Source: JAJFKX01 sp965230265 (lineage in GTDB: Bacteria; Pseudomonadota; Gammaproteobacteria; Xanthomonadales; Wenzhouxiangellaceae). From it: 64,000 nucleotides of DNA. Location of the stretch: positions 992,001-1,056,000 of the forward strand of contig OZ245999.1 of NCBI GenBank assembly GCA_965230265.1. The letters run 5' to 3'. Position numbers and translations under genes: made by a program. Position 1 is the stretch's first letter; each line of letters begins with the position of its first letter. The notes under the pieces were generated by a model. That model made no database searches. It was given only the letters and a program-made list of their open reading frames with translations, and had not been told where the DNA came from. Positions 1 to 9,700 of this stretch are shown here, in pieces.

Positions 1-53
1 CGGTCTCTAACTCCCAATATAGCGACATTTATTATCTGATTATTGATTGTCGC

Positions 54-497
54 TTAACCATTACGACCAGCCCAACACTGCTTGTCGTCTCCAATGGTCG
101 AGGTTTTTTGACCAACATTATTAATACTTAAAGTTCCACAACTGTCATTGGCCTGGTTGCCCTGGGGTACTGCAGAAAGAACGTAGGTAGCCCCACCCGC
201 AGGCACTGCCGTCTGAATTTGATAGCCACCGTTATCAGTAAGAAAGTTACCGACAGCTGTATATTGATTATTGTTACTGAATTGTCTTTGTTGAAACGCA
301 GCCTGGCGCAATAGCTCATCAATGGCATTGGTGCGGTTGGCCCGCAAACCCTGGTTACGATAACTGGCTACAGCAGTAACCAACAGTATCGTCAGCACCA
401 CAATGGCAATCATCAATTCAATCATGGAAAACCCCATGCTACGTTGTGACTCGCTTCTGGCGCCCAAACGGTGATGATTGTGCTTGCGTTTATTCAT
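54..497 (-). CDS. pilE: Type IV minor pilin PilE, second (downstream) copy
   Basis: A 147-residue type IV prepilin. The prepilin peptidase site is visible as Gly22 followed by FSMIEL, with Glu27 as the +5 glutamate, and then a hydrophobic helix of about 20 residues. The cytoplasmic leader of 22 residues is long for the family. Two cysteines near the C-terminus (in DSCGTL and KQCWAG) probably close the pilin D-loop. It closely resembles the PilE copy at 5899-6315, sharing the LRANRT and DELLRQAAFQQRQ segments. Its ATG overlaps the stop of the upstream pilY2-like gene (ATGA), so translation is probably coupled. In Pseudomonas, PilE is a minor pilin that primes pilus assembly at the inner membrane together with FimU, PilV, PilW, PilX and PilY1. 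That role is inferred here from family and synteny. Confidence 0.9.
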   Translation of the reverse strand: MNKRKHNHHRLGARSESQRSMGFSMIELMIAIVVLTILLVTAVASYRNQGLRANRTNAIDELLRQAAFQQRQFSNNNQYTAVGNFLTDNGGYQIQTAVPAGGATYVLSAVPQGNQANDSCGTLSINNVGQKTSTIGDDKQCWAGRNG

Positions 498-901
498 TCC
501 GATAATTCACCATCTACCCATACCGCTCTAACTATACCCTCTGAATCAACATGAAAGCGAATGGGCGTGTTAGCGCTTAATTCGTAGAGCGGTTTTAGCT
601 GTTGTCCGATAACCACCGGGATTTCATGTACGCCACCTTTGTATTCCCGGCCGCTGATAATAATGTTGTAGGTGTTCAGATCAATGCCAGAAAATATACC
701 TCGGCGATTAGCTGGCAGGTTTTTGGCTGCAATATCCATACTGCCTGAAGTACCACCGCTCAAATCAACGACCGGTTTGCCCTCCTGATTGGCCTGATCG
801 AGCGGGCGACCACTGTTTTGGGCTGACAGTGGGGCGGTTATGCAGCAGCAAATGACTGCCAGAATCATTGCCAGAGCGCTTGGTGTTGTACGTACGTTCA
901 T
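494..901 (-). CDS. pilY2: PilY2-like small exported protein, second copy
   Basis: A protein of about 135 residues with an N-terminal signal peptide (MNVRTTPSALAMILAVIC...LSAQN) lying between pilY1 and pilE, the place of pilY2 in Pseudomonas. The frame stays open to 1048, but the ATG at 901 has an AGGAAA Shine-Dalgarno 7-8 bases upstream and places the signal peptide at the N-terminus. The longer reading would overlap pilY1 and bury the signal. The mature part shares the blocks NRRGIFSGIDLNT, ISGREY, HEIP and ANTPIRFHVDSEGIVRAVW with the copy at 6312-6683. PilY2 has no known biochemical activity, so the family assignment rests on position, size and the duplicated partner. Its stop overlaps the pilE start. 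Confidence 0.72.
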   Translation of the reverse strand: MNVRTTPSALAMILAVICCCITAPLSAQNSGRPLDQANQEGKPVVDLSGGTSGSMDIAAKNLPANRRGIFSGIDLNTYNIIISGREYKGGVHEIPVVIGQQLKPLYELSANTPIRFHVDSEGIVRAVWVDGELSE

Positions 902-983
902 TATCTGTTTCCTGATTAATGTATGCCTGGTCAAAGGCTGATTATTCATGGTGATCATTTTAGTGGCTAATTCATTACAGAAT

Positions 984-3900
984 CTAGCGCAGTTGGCGCC
1001 AGGCCTGTCGACCACAGTTAATATTGTCCAGGTTGGCCGTGGCTTCACTGATCACACCATCAGAAGTGGTGGTATACAGATAAATACGTTGACCGTCGCT
1101 ACCACATCCACGTGCGCCGTTCAGCGGTGGTGGGAATGAGGGTACAGCAGTGATCGGGTCAGGTACACCATCCCCGTCTTCATCAACTTCACAGGCCTCT
1201 GGGTTACGTTCGCATAACGGTCTTGGGTCAAAAATAACGGCAGGAAGATTGGGAATACCTGACTGTGTTAAACCGATAACCACTTGGTCGGAACCAATAT
1301 AGTCGTTTTCATCAAACTCGCCATCACCGTTAACGTCAAACGGTACCGGGTTATCTTCCTGACTGGGGTTGGGAATACCACCGGTATTGGCATCCAGTGC
1401 CATCAAAAAGCCTGTACCACCAGGCACACAAGGTGCCTCTGATGGAATCAATGTGACAAAGAAGATGACACCATTGCGCACCAGGACTTCCCGGATAACG
1501 CGTTCACCAGCAGCAGGCAAATCGACAAACCACCCGCGATCAGCAGGGTTACCATCATCGTTTAGCCAATCCGGAACATCCGAAGCGCCTTCATTGACAA
1601 CCCGGAAGCTGCCGCTGGTACCAATTTGAATCTGGGCAAACTGACTGCGACTAAAGCCATTGCCACCCTCTGCATCAGAAATGCTCAAAGAGGCAGAACG
1701 ATCCCAGACGGCGTATAAGCTTTGAGTGCCACCAATGGTTGGGTCAGCATCTTGGGCTTCGATATACTTGCCTGTACCGGCAACAACCAGTGCACCTTGA
1801 GAGTTGCCCAGTGGATGCGGTATGGCATTGGGTGCGGCAATAATCGGTTGTGGCAGGCCTTCAGTATTGGTGGCAGTGAATAAGGGCTGCCCGCCAAATG
1901 CAACATCCCAACTTGTGTTATCGCTGGAGGTGACATCGAATTTCCACAGATTGCCTTTGATGTCGCCGGTATAGATGTAATCGACACTGCCGTCACCATC
2001 AATATCGGCTAAACCTGGAGGGCCCATACCATTAGGCTCAGTTAGGGTTCCGCTACTGGTTTCTATTTTCACAAAATCGCCAGCACTGAAACCATCCAGT
2101 CCGTCTTCAATGAAGAGAATAAACAATACAGCGTCACCATCTGCTGAAACATTACCGTCGGCACTGGTGCTATTAAAACCATTGCCTAAAATCACTGCCC
2201 ATTTGCCATTGTTCATACGCGCAATTTGTGGCGTACCATATACCAGACCGAGGTCTGAGTCATCGGCATCGGTGAATTCCCACAGAACATCACTGGCATT
2301 AAAGGTATCGGGGTCAGTAATATCCAGGGCATAGACAGCCTGACCGCCACTACGCAAGGCACCGGCCAATACACTGTGCCAGGCGCCGCCAAAGCGAACA
2401 TCGCCATAAATGGGCGGGCCATCGACATAAAACTGATGGTTATACCCTGGATCGGTTAACTCATTCAGGTTTTCCATGACTGCGTTGGGAATATAGGTGA
2501 ACAGCTCTGCCCCAGTATCCGCATTAAACGCATGCAGCATGCCGTCGTTGCCACCGATATAAATGGTTGGCGTGCGATTGCGGTTGGCAGTAAAAAAGCT
2601 TTGGTAATTCTGGAACGGGAAGAAAAACCGTGGTGCGCCAACAAACTGAGGATCAGAGTTAACCAGGTCGCCCAGTTTGTTGTCTCGCTCGCGGAACAGC
2701 GGTGTACCGACCAGGCCGGTCACATTAATGTCTTCGGGCTCAACACCGCGGATATGTTGTGCCCTGGCTTCACCCAGCAGCAGATCCACGACTGTATCGT
2801 CATTAGGGTCGGTTCCCAATTGTGTCTGCTGTGCTGTGGTCAGGTTGCCCCACAAAAATGTGGTTCCATTAAACTCATCAGGGTTGTAGGTGAATACCTT
2901 ACGCGTGCCGGCGAAATAACTGTTGGGTTGCAGGTTAAGCAGCTCACCGGCATTCCAGGTTGGGTCGGTGTTCAATGAGCCATCATTGTTAATGTCAAAA
3001 GCCAGAAAATCACCATGCCAGTCGCCGCTGTTGAAAATCGCCTGATAGACCCGGCTCTCGGTACTGATAGAACCACCGTTACTGGAGCCGGAGGCCGCCG
3101 TACCGGTACGCGCTTCAATATTGCCGATGGCATCTACTAGCGCGTCAGAAATATTTTCAGGACGTTCTGCAGAAATAAACTGGCCGCGAGAGTTAAAAGC
3201 CGCATGCCATAAATCATCTACGCGACGCAGGTTGCCATTAATGGTTTCATCCCACCATTCGGTCGAGTCTTCCTGCAATTCGGGGTCAGGGAAACCGTCA
3301 CCATCGATGTCGCGAAGGCTGCCGCGCAAACCAAAGGCAATGGTATACGTCACCATATGCTGATCGGTGTTGTTATCAAAAGCATCAACCGGGACATTGG
3401 GCGCCAGCCCTGGTGCCAGGTCAGTTTCATAGTAATGGTTGGCGACATCTGCCAGTGTGACGACATCAGCATCACCCTCGGTGGCACCATCACCATCACT
3501 GTCGCCGATGCTTGTAGAAGTTGGCGCGTCACCATTCCAGAAACCATCAGAAAACAGCACTGTAAAGTTTTTCTGACAGGACTCGACAATCGGGCTGTCA
3601 AAGTCATCATCCAAACCAGAGCTGTCGGTATCAAAGTATTCACCGGTGCGTTCCAGCCCCTGACGTAAAGGTGTACCTCTGCTGGTCCAAACATAATCCA
3701 GCAGACCTTCCAGCAATGCATCATTATGGGTTGAGAAGTCGGTAATATCGTCTGCAGGCATTTCCACAAACAGATCACCAAAATTATTAATCACGCTCAA
3801 ACCATAACGTAGGCCGCTGATACGATCCAAAACGTCAGCCACTGCGCTTTTGGCAACAAAGGCGCGACGACGGGCATACTGGTACCAGTTGGCAATATTC

Positions 3901-4775
3901 TGGCGCAATGTCAAAACATTGGCCCCGGTATCGCTGATCGCATCAAGACAGGCCAGTATAGAAATAGGACTTTCGGTTCGTACCGGGCGTGCCGGGTCAC
4001 CACCATCAGATTCGTAACTGCCCATTGTGCAGGTTATGCCAAACCCCGGGTTCATTGTGACCACGATATGGCTGTCCCATAAATCCACAATACCGTTTGG
4101 GGTATCGTTCATATCAATGGCTTCGGGAGATGGGTTATTGCCATTAAAACCCTTGTCGTCAATCCAGATGGCAAACTGAAAGCCGCCTAAATCCACAGTA
4201 TCTGAAAAGCCTGTTGTGCCTGGCTGAGGGTTGGCGCGAGCCGCTGTAAAATTTGCATTGCTGAACCCGACCCATGGTTTGTATTCAACGGCCGGGTTAA
4301 AAAACATCAGATTCAAATCCGATGAAAAAAAGCGCCACTCATCGGGTAAAGGGTTATAGCCAGCATCCAGGCAGTTTCGTGCCGAAGCAGCGATACCATT
4401 GACGTCTGAATTAACATCCGGGCAACCCTGATCAAGGGTTTGGTCATTGGTGTTGGAATAGTACGAATAATTTTGCAGAAGGTTACCGATGGTTTCCGGG
4501 AAGCGCATCCGGTCACTGGCGGTAAACCCTGGGCAAATTTGTCCATTGGGGTTGACGGCATAACTACACGAAATAAAATGCCGGCCGGTCAACACTTCCC
4601 AGTCCATGGAACCGGAATCGTCCATCTCAATAAACACATTCGGCACTGAGTCGATACCGACGAATAGAGGAACTGATGGAATATTCAGCAACGCATGACT
4701 GGGCGAGCTGAAACCCGCAAAAAAAGTAATTGCTGCAGTGGACAGCAAGACATTTAATCGTTTAATTATAGACAT
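984..4775 (-). CDS. pilY1: PilY1-type pilus tip/assembly protein, second copy
   Basis: About 1263 residues. A signal peptide (LSTAAITFFAGFSSPSHA) is followed by a von Willebrand A-like region opening with the MIDAS motif MDDSGSM near residue 51, and a C-terminal PilY1 beta-propeller from about residue 680. EF-hand-like calcium loops are visible: DIDGDGSVD (about residue 925), DVNGDGEFDEND and DEDGDGVPDP near the end. The terminal GRQAWRQLR is typical of the family. PilY1 is a large pilus-associated protein needed for pilus extension, adhesion and surface sensing. The start at 4775 is preferred over 4781 because GGAG sits 7 bases before it and only 1 base before the other. It lies 14 bases after pilX. 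It is a full-length paralogue of 6738-10505 with no frameshift. Confidence 0.93.
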   Translation of the reverse strand: MSIIKRLNVLLSTAAITFFAGFSSPSHALLNIPSVPLFVGIDSVPNVFIEMDDSGSMDWEVLTGRHFISCSYAVNPNGQICPGFTASDRMRFPETIGNLLQNYSYYSNTNDQTLDQGCPDVNSDVNGIAASARNCLDAGYNPLPDEWRFFSSDLNLMFFNPAVEYKPWVGFSNANFTAARANPQPGTTGFSDTVDLGGFQFAIWIDDKGFNGNNPSPEAIDMNDTPNGIVDLWDSHIVVTMNPGFGITCTMGSYESDGGDPARPVRTESPISILACLDAISDTGANVLTLRQNIANWYQYARRRAFVAKSAVADVLDRISGLRYGLSVINNFGDLFVEMPADDITDFSTHNDALLEGLLDYVWTSRGTPLRQGLERTGEYFDTDSSGLDDDFDSPIVESCQKNFTVLFSDGFWNGDAPTSTSIGDSDGDGATEGDADVVTLADVANHYYETDLAPGLAPNVPVDAFDNNTDQHMVTYTIAFGLRGSLRDIDGDGFPDPELQEDSTEWWDETINGNLRRVDDLWHAAFNSRGQFISAERPENISDALVDAIGNIEARTGTAASGSSNGGSISTESRVYQAIFNSGDWHGDFLAFDINNDGSLNTDPTWNAGELLNLQPNSYFAGTRKVFTYNPDEFNGTTFLWGNLTTAQQTQLGTDPNDDTVVDLLLGEARAQHIRGVEPEDINVTGLVGTPLFRERDNKLGDLVNSDPQFVGAPRFFFPFQNYQSFFTANRNRTPTIYIGGNDGMLHAFNADTGAELFTYIPNAVMENLNELTDPGYNHQFYVDGPPIYGDVRFGGAWHSVLAGALRSGGQAVYALDITDPDTFNASDVLWEFTDADDSDLGLVYGTPQIARMNNGKWAVILGNGFNSTSADGNVSADGDAVLFILFIEDGLDGFSAGDFVKIETSSGTLTEPNGMGPPGLADIDGDGSVDYIYTGDIKGNLWKFDVTSSDNTSWDVAFGGQPLFTATNTEGLPQPIIAAPNAIPHPLGNSQGALVVAGTGKYIEAQDADPTIGGTQSLYAVWDRSASLSISDAEGGNGFSRSQFAQIQIGTSGSFRVVNEGASDVPDWLNDDGNPADRGWFVDLPAAGERVIREVLVRNGVIFFVTLIPSEAPCVPGGTGFLMALDANTGGIPNPSQEDNPVPFDVNGDGEFDENDYIGSDQVVIGLTQSGIPNLPAVIFDPRPLCERNPEACEVDEDGDGVPDPITAVPSFPPPLNGARGCGSDGQRIYLYTTTSDGVISEATANLDNINCGRQAWRQLR

Positions 4776-4789
4776 GGTCATGCTCCAGG

Positions 4790-5383
4790 TTACTCGTAGC
4801 GTCGGGCAAAAGTGGATTCAACCACGGCAACATTGTTGGCCAGGCCACCAGTTGCTCTTGAGGTGATCCGGTAAAAATGAATACCGGTACCGCCAAAGCA
4901 ACCAGAGAAGGAATCAGGCTTACAATAAACATGCTCAACGGTAATACGTGGATCGACCGACGTTTCAGATAAATCCGGTGCTTGACTAAAACCACCGTTA
5001 GCGGCAACGGCCGTACCGGTGGTTGGGTTGATTCCAAACTCCATGCCATTGGTTATCCACCATGCCTGACCACGGTTTGCCATATCCAGTGGATGCTGGC
5101 CGACTTGCCAGATCGGGTCTGCTGCGGTGCAGGTGCCACTAACACACCAAAAAGGCTGCAAGGAAGAATCATTCAGTGAGGCAAACCAGGACTCTACCCA
5201 GCGTGTTCCCGACTCCGCCGCTTCAAATGCACGGGTGGAGTCGCGGAAATTACCCGACATGCGTTCTTGCATCACGCCACTGCTGGAGGCGAATACGCCC
5301 AGCAAGGTTAATACCACCAGAATCATCAGGCCAAGGAACATGGCCGAACCGCGCTGCCTGCGCAATGGAGTCAGTGTATTCAT
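4790..5383 (-). CDS. pilX: Type IV minor pilin PilX, second copy
   Basis: A 197-residue PilX-family minor pilin. A short leader ending RRQRG is followed by SAMFLGLMILVVLTLLG. As in other PilX proteins, there is no +5 glutamate. The PilX signature QERMSGNFRDSTRAFEAAE follows the helix. It matches the copy at 10520-11131 over most of its length, including TRW.E.WFASL and FYRITSRATGGL.NNVA. It heads the second cassette and is preceded by a 515-bp region holding the AlgR-like repeats and two hairpins. The ribosome-binding site is weak (GGTAAT). Minor pilins of this type act in the initiation complex with PilY1; this role is inferred from family. Confidence 0.9.
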   Translation of the reverse strand: MNTLTPLRRQRGSAMFLGLMILVVLTLLGVFASSSGVMQERMSGNFRDSTRAFEAAESGTRWVESWFASLNDSSLQPFWCVSGTCTAADPIWQVGQHPLDMANRGQAWWITNGMEFGINPTTGTAVAANGGFSQAPDLSETSVDPRITVEHVYCKPDSFSGCFGGTGIHFYRITSRATGGLANNVAVVESTFARRYE

Positions 5384-5419
5384 ATTACCAATTGCTCAAT
5401 ATTGAAATTAATCACTAAA

Positions 5420-5457
5420 CAGCCCGCACCACATCATGGTTAGATGAGGTCGGGCTG
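5420..5457 (-). promoter_or_regulatory. Leader hairpin 37 bases before pilX copy 2
   Basis: CAGCCCG (minus strand, 5451-5457) pairs with CGGGCTG (5420-5426), and inner CATC/GATG segments can extend the stem. TTTAGTG follows, too short a T run for a firm terminator call. It could be an intrinsic terminator of incoming transcripts, an attenuator, or a 5' stabiliser for the second cassette. Confidence 0.4.
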
Positions 5458-5634
5458 TGCCTTACCAGTTAATCTCCAATGCCGGCATAGGTTGAATTGC
5501 TGGTGCGCGATACCGGATTTAACTGGTTGATTGGTAGAGGAGCTGACATGAGGCGGGCATACACAAGGGTTGTGCCGGCAAATAGAAAGCTCCAATAGCC
5601 AAACAGCACATCCATGTGGTTTTAACTGCATTTC

Positions 5635-5654
5635 ACACGCTATAGATAGCGTGT
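5635..5654. repeat. Perfect 9+9 bp inverted repeat (possible operator)
   Basis: ACACGCTAT-AG-ATAGCGTGT is a perfect dyad with a 2-base centre, which favours a protein-binding site over an RNA hairpin. It lies about 80 bp downstream, in the direction of transcription, of the AlgR-like repeats and 250 bp before pilX copy 2. No known regulator is recognised. Confidence 0.4.
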
Positions 5655-5734
5655 TGGTCCGTTACTAGAATCAAAAATAATTTTGCAGTGAGCGTATATT
5701 GAATGGGTAGGGCAGTTGAATGCGAGTAACTTCC

Positions 5735-5764
5735 GACCAACGGTAAATATGGGTGACGAACGGT
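5735..5764 (-). promoter_or_regulatory. AlgR/LytTR-like direct repeats upstream of second pil cassette
   Basis: On the minus strand ACCGTTCGTC (5755-5764) and ACCGTTGGTC (5735-5744) form two same-direction 10-mers starting exactly 20 bp apart, two helical turns. The first is the AlgR consensus as I remember it (ACCGTTCGTC). In P. aeruginosa AlgR, a LytTR response regulator, activates the fimU-pilVWXY1Y2E operon directly. The same arrangement, with the following GGTCGGAAGTTACT block, occurs before fimU at 13137-13166. The site is seen in sequence; the regulator is inferred. Confidence 0.6.
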
Positions 5765-5898
5765 AGGTTTTTGCGCTAAGGCTATGATTTTAAGCAGATT
5801 CTATAAAATCAAAAGGTCAATCTGCACTGCAGTTAAGTGTGAAAGCCAGACAGGTAGTCCGGTTTTGTTGGTATGTTATATTTCGGTAATTGAGTTGC

Positions 5899-6315
5899 CT
5901 AACCGCCCCGACCGGCCCAGCAGAGTTGGTTATCTCCAGCTGAGGCGGTTTTTTGCCCCAGGCTGGTGAGTGTCAGTGTGCCGCAGGTATCATCAGTTTG
6001 ACGCGCCTGGGGTACCGCCATCAAGGTATAACTCTGGCCAGCATTGGCAATGGCGGTTTGGATTTGGTAGCTGCCTCGGCTGCTGGCGAAATTAGCTACT
6101 GCAACATATTGGTTGGTAATGGTGTGTTGCCGTTGTTGAAAAGCAGCCTGTCGCAGTAGTTCATCGAGGGCATCGGTACGATTGGCACGCAAGGTATAGG
6201 CGGTATAACTGGGTATCGCAATGGCAACAATGATGGCCAATACGGCCATCACGATCACCAGTTCAATCATTGTTACACCCGCAGCTTTATGCCATTGACT
6301 GGCGGTATGCTTCAT
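5899..6315 (-). CDS. pilE: Type IV minor pilin PilE, first copy
   Basis: A 138-residue prepilin. The leader ends at Gly13 and is followed by VTMIEL with Glu18 as +5, then a hydrophobic helix (VIVMAVLAIIVAIAIPSY). The C-terminal Cys pair is in DTCGTL and QLCWAG. This is the last gene of the fimU-to-pilE operon and starts inside the pilY2 stop (ATGA overlap). Its leader is shorter than that of copy 2. The 515-bp spacer follows, and no strong intrinsic terminator with a T tract is visible directly after the stop. Confidence 0.92.
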   Translation of the reverse strand: MKHTASQWHKAAGVTMIELVIVMAVLAIIVAIAIPSYTAYTLRANRTDALDELLRQAAFQQRQHTITNQYVAVANFASSRGSYQIQTAIANAGQSYTLMAVPQARQTDDTCGTLTLTSLGQKTASAGDNQLCWAGRGG

Positions 6316-6683
6316 TCCTGTAATTCTCCATCAATCCATACAGCACGTACAACACCGGCACTGTCTACATGAAAGCGCACTGGTGTATTAGCACTAATAG
6401 CATACACGGGTTTGACCATCCTGCCGACAAAAGCCGGGATTTCATGCGCAGCACCTGGGTATTCTCGGCCACTGATAACAATACCTTGAGTGTCCAAATT
6501 GACGCCAGCAAATAAACCACGTCGGTTTGGTGACAGGCGGCTGGCGCTCATATCCAAAGTCCCTTCCTCTTTGTTGAGCTCAACCACTTTGTTGCTCGAG
6601 CGTTGGTTATCTTGTGCTTGCGCACTGAAGGTTACCCAACAACTGCTAAATAGGATGATTAGTAACATTATTCGTGGTGTCAT
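6312..6683 (-). CDS. pilY2: PilY2-like small exported protein, first copy
   Basis: A 123-residue protein with a signal peptide (MTPRIMLLIILFSSCWVTFSAQA) between pilY1 and pilE. The ATG at 6683 has a strong AAGGAGAT Shine-Dalgarno 5-6 bases upstream. The frame is open to 6737, but that reading would put 18 polar residues before the signal. The paralogue at 494-901 shares the core NRRG.F.G..L.T...ISGREY...HEIP and the ending VRAVWIDGEL. No catalytic motif is visible. The assignment to PilY2 comes from gene order, size and export. Its stop overlaps the pilE start. Confidence 0.72.
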   Translation of the reverse strand: MTPRIMLLIILFSSCWVTFSAQAQDNQRSSNKVVELNKEEGTLDMSASRLSPNRRGLFAGVNLDTQGIVISGREYPGAAHEIPAFVGRMVKPVYAISANTPVRFHVDSAGVVRAVWIDGELQE

Positions 6684-6737
6684 GATGATCTCCTTATCGA
6701 CTTGTTTGTTCATTGCAATCGCTTTGATGGTTATCAA

Positions 6738-9700
6738 TTACCGCAATTGGCGCCATCCTTGGCGACCACAATTGATACCATTCAGGCTGGCAGTTGCCTC
6801 ACTGATGGAACCATCAGAAGTGGTGGTATATAAATAAATACGCTGTCCGTCGCTGCCGCACCCACGCGCACCATTGAGCGGTGGCGGGAAGGAGGGCACA
6901 GCTGTGGCTGGGTCAGGGACACCATCACCATCTTCATCGACTTCACAAGCTTCAGGGTTACGTTCACACAATGGTCTTGGGTCAAAAATGACTGCTGGCA
7001 GATTGGGGATGCCATTTTGAACCAGGCCGATGGGCACTTGATCGGCACCGATTAAGTCACCTTCATCAAATTCACCGTCGCCATTGATATCAAATGGTAC
7101 GGGGTTTTCTTGTTGGTCCGGGTTAGGTATGCCGCCGGTATTAGCATCTAGCGCCATTAAAAAACCACTGCCACCGGGTATACAAGGCTCCTCTGAAGGG
7201 ATCAGCGTGACAAAGAACACGACACCACTGCGTACCAGAACCTCTCGAATTACACGTTCTCCCAGCTCTGGTAAATCCACAAACCAGCCACGATCGATCG
7301 GGTTGCCATCTTCATTCAACCATTGAGGAACATCGGAAGCGTTTTCATTGACCACCCGGAAAACACCAGTATTGGCCAACTGGATTTGTGCAAACTCGCT
7401 GCGACTAAAGCCATTTTCTCCTTCATCACGTTGCAAAGATGCATCTCTATCCCATACGGCATACAAGCTTTGAGTGCCGCTATTGTTGGGGTCTTTGTCT
7501 TCATTTTCGATATATTTACCGGTGCCTGTCAGAATCAGCGCGCCCTGGGAAATACCCAGTGGGTGTGCAATGGCTATTGGCGCAGAAAGAATAGGCTGGG
7601 TATCACCAGCACTGCTGGTGGCCGTGAATAATGGCTGCCCACCGAAAGCAACATCCCATGAGCTGGGGTCGCTGGAGGTGACATCAAACTTCCATAAATT
7701 GCCTTCCAAATCACCGGCATAGATGTAGTCGATACGACTATCACCATTCACATCTGCAACACCTGCCGGGCCTAATCCATTGGGGTTTGTCAGGCTGCCA
7801 ACACCAGTTTCGATTTTGATGAAATCACTGGCCTCAAAACCGCCAATGCCGGCCTCAATAAATAAGATAAACAGTGCGGCATCACCGTCATCAGAAGCAT
7901 TGCCATCGGCGACCGTGCTGTTGTAGCCGTTACCCATAATGACGGCCCATTGATTATTGTTCATTTTGGCAATTCTGGGTTTGGCAAAGGTCAAACCCAG
8001 ATCAGCGTCATCTTCATCAGAAAATTCCCATAAAACCCGATCGGCTGCAGAAATATTGGGAGAAGGGTCGGTAACATCCAGAGCATATACGGCCTGACCG
8101 CCACTGCGTAAACCACCGGCTAACACGCTATGCCAGCTACCACCATAAAAAGCATCGCCATAGGCAGGTGAACCGTCGACATAGAAAGTATGTTGGTAAT
8201 CAGGGTCGGTTAGCTCATTGAGCTTTTTGATTACTGCATTAGGAATATAGTTGAACAGCTCTTCACCGCTATCAGCATCAAATGCATGTAACATGCCATC
8301 ATTGCCACCAACGTATAAAGCTGGTTTTCGACTGCGGTTATTGTTGAAAAACGTCTGATAATCATCAAAAGGGAAGAAAAACCTCGGCGCACCGACAAAT
8401 TGCGGATCAGAATTAACCAAATCACCTAAACGGTTCTCACGTTCGCGGAAAGGCTGATCCGGATCATCAACACCGCGAATATGGCGCAAGCGTTCGTCAC
8501 CTCGATCATCATCGATACCAAGGTTGGGATTGGTATTGAGTTGAGTTTGTTGAGTGCTGGTCAAATTGTCCCATTCAAATAAAACACCCGAATCGCTTTC
8601 TGGGTTATAGGTAACGATGACACGCTCACTTTCAAAATAATTCTCACCTCTTTCATTCAGTAATTCACCTGCATTCCAAACGGGTGATGTATCGATGCTG
8701 CCGTCGTTGTTAATGTTAAAAGCCAATAGGTCAGCATGCCAATCACCACTGTGAAAAATGGCCTGATAAATACGGCTTTCGGTGCTGATGGAGCCACCAT
8801 TGGTAGAGCCTGAGGCAGCAGTACCGGTTCGTGCTTCAATATTGCCAATAGCATCGCTGAGAGCTTGTGAAATATCTTCAGGACGCTCGGCGGAAATAAA
8901 CTGGCCACGAGAGTTAAAGGCCGCATGCCATAAATCGTCTACGCGGCGTAGATTAGAGCTGATGGATTCATCCCACCATTCCGTTGAGTCAATTTCAAGA
9001 GGCGGGTTGGGGAAGCCATCATCATCGGTATCCTGTAAGTTACCATTTAAACCAAATGCGATGGTATAGGTGACCATATGCTGATCATTATTGCGATCAA
9101 AAGTATCGATGGGGACATTGGGGTCCAGACCAGGCGCTAAATCGCGTTCGTAATACTCAAAGGCAACATCTGCCAAGGTGATAATGTCATTACCACTCTG
9201 AGTTGCCCCATCTCCATCCCGATCACCGATCGTCGATGACGGGTTGGCGCCGTTCCAAAAACCATCTGAAAACAACACACTAAAATTCTGCTGGCATGAC
9301 TCAACAATAGGGCTGTCGAAATCATCATCTAAGCCTGAATTGTCGGTATCAAAATATTCGCCGGTGCGCTCTAGTCCGGTCCGTAGAGGTGTACCACTGG
9401 CGGTCCATACATAGTCCAATAATTCGTCACGCAAATCTTCGTTGTGACTAGTGAAATCGCTAACATCAGCAGCAGGGAATTGTACGAACAGGTTTTCATG
9501 ATTATTGATGACGCTAAAACCATAACGCAGACCATCAATTTCATCTAAAACATTGACCACGGCAGCCTTGGCTACGTAGGAACGACGACGTGCATACTGA
9601 TACCAGTTGGCAATGTTTTGCCGTAATCCCAGAATGCTCGCGCCTGTATCGCTAATTGCAGCCAGACATTCAGTGATGCCCATAGTGCTTTCAGTCCGTA

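Larger units (their letters stand above)
5384..5898. other. 515-bp spacer between the two pilus cassettes
   Basis: No convincing gene. A 63-codon minus-strand frame at 5440-5631 has no start signal or pilin features. Read on the minus strand after pilE copy 1, the region contains the AlgR-like direct repeats (5735-5764), a 9+9 bp perfect inverted repeat with a 2-base centre (5635-5654), and a hairpin close to pilX (5420-5457). It therefore looks like the promoter and a leader of several hundred bases for the second cassette. Confidence 0.6.

Noticed and set aside
902..1048. N-terminal extension of pilY2 copy 2
   Set aside because: It would overlap pilY1 and hide the signal peptide; ATG 901 has a much better ribosome-binding site.
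1369..1629. Long antisense frames across both pilY1 genes and other large genes
   Set aside because: They lie opposite strong coding sequence with family motifs, have no ribosome-binding sites and read as low-complexity shadow translations.
5440..5631. 63-codon minus-strand frame in the pilus spacer
   Set aside because: No Shine-Dalgarno, no pilin or signal-peptide features, and no counterpart in the first cassette.
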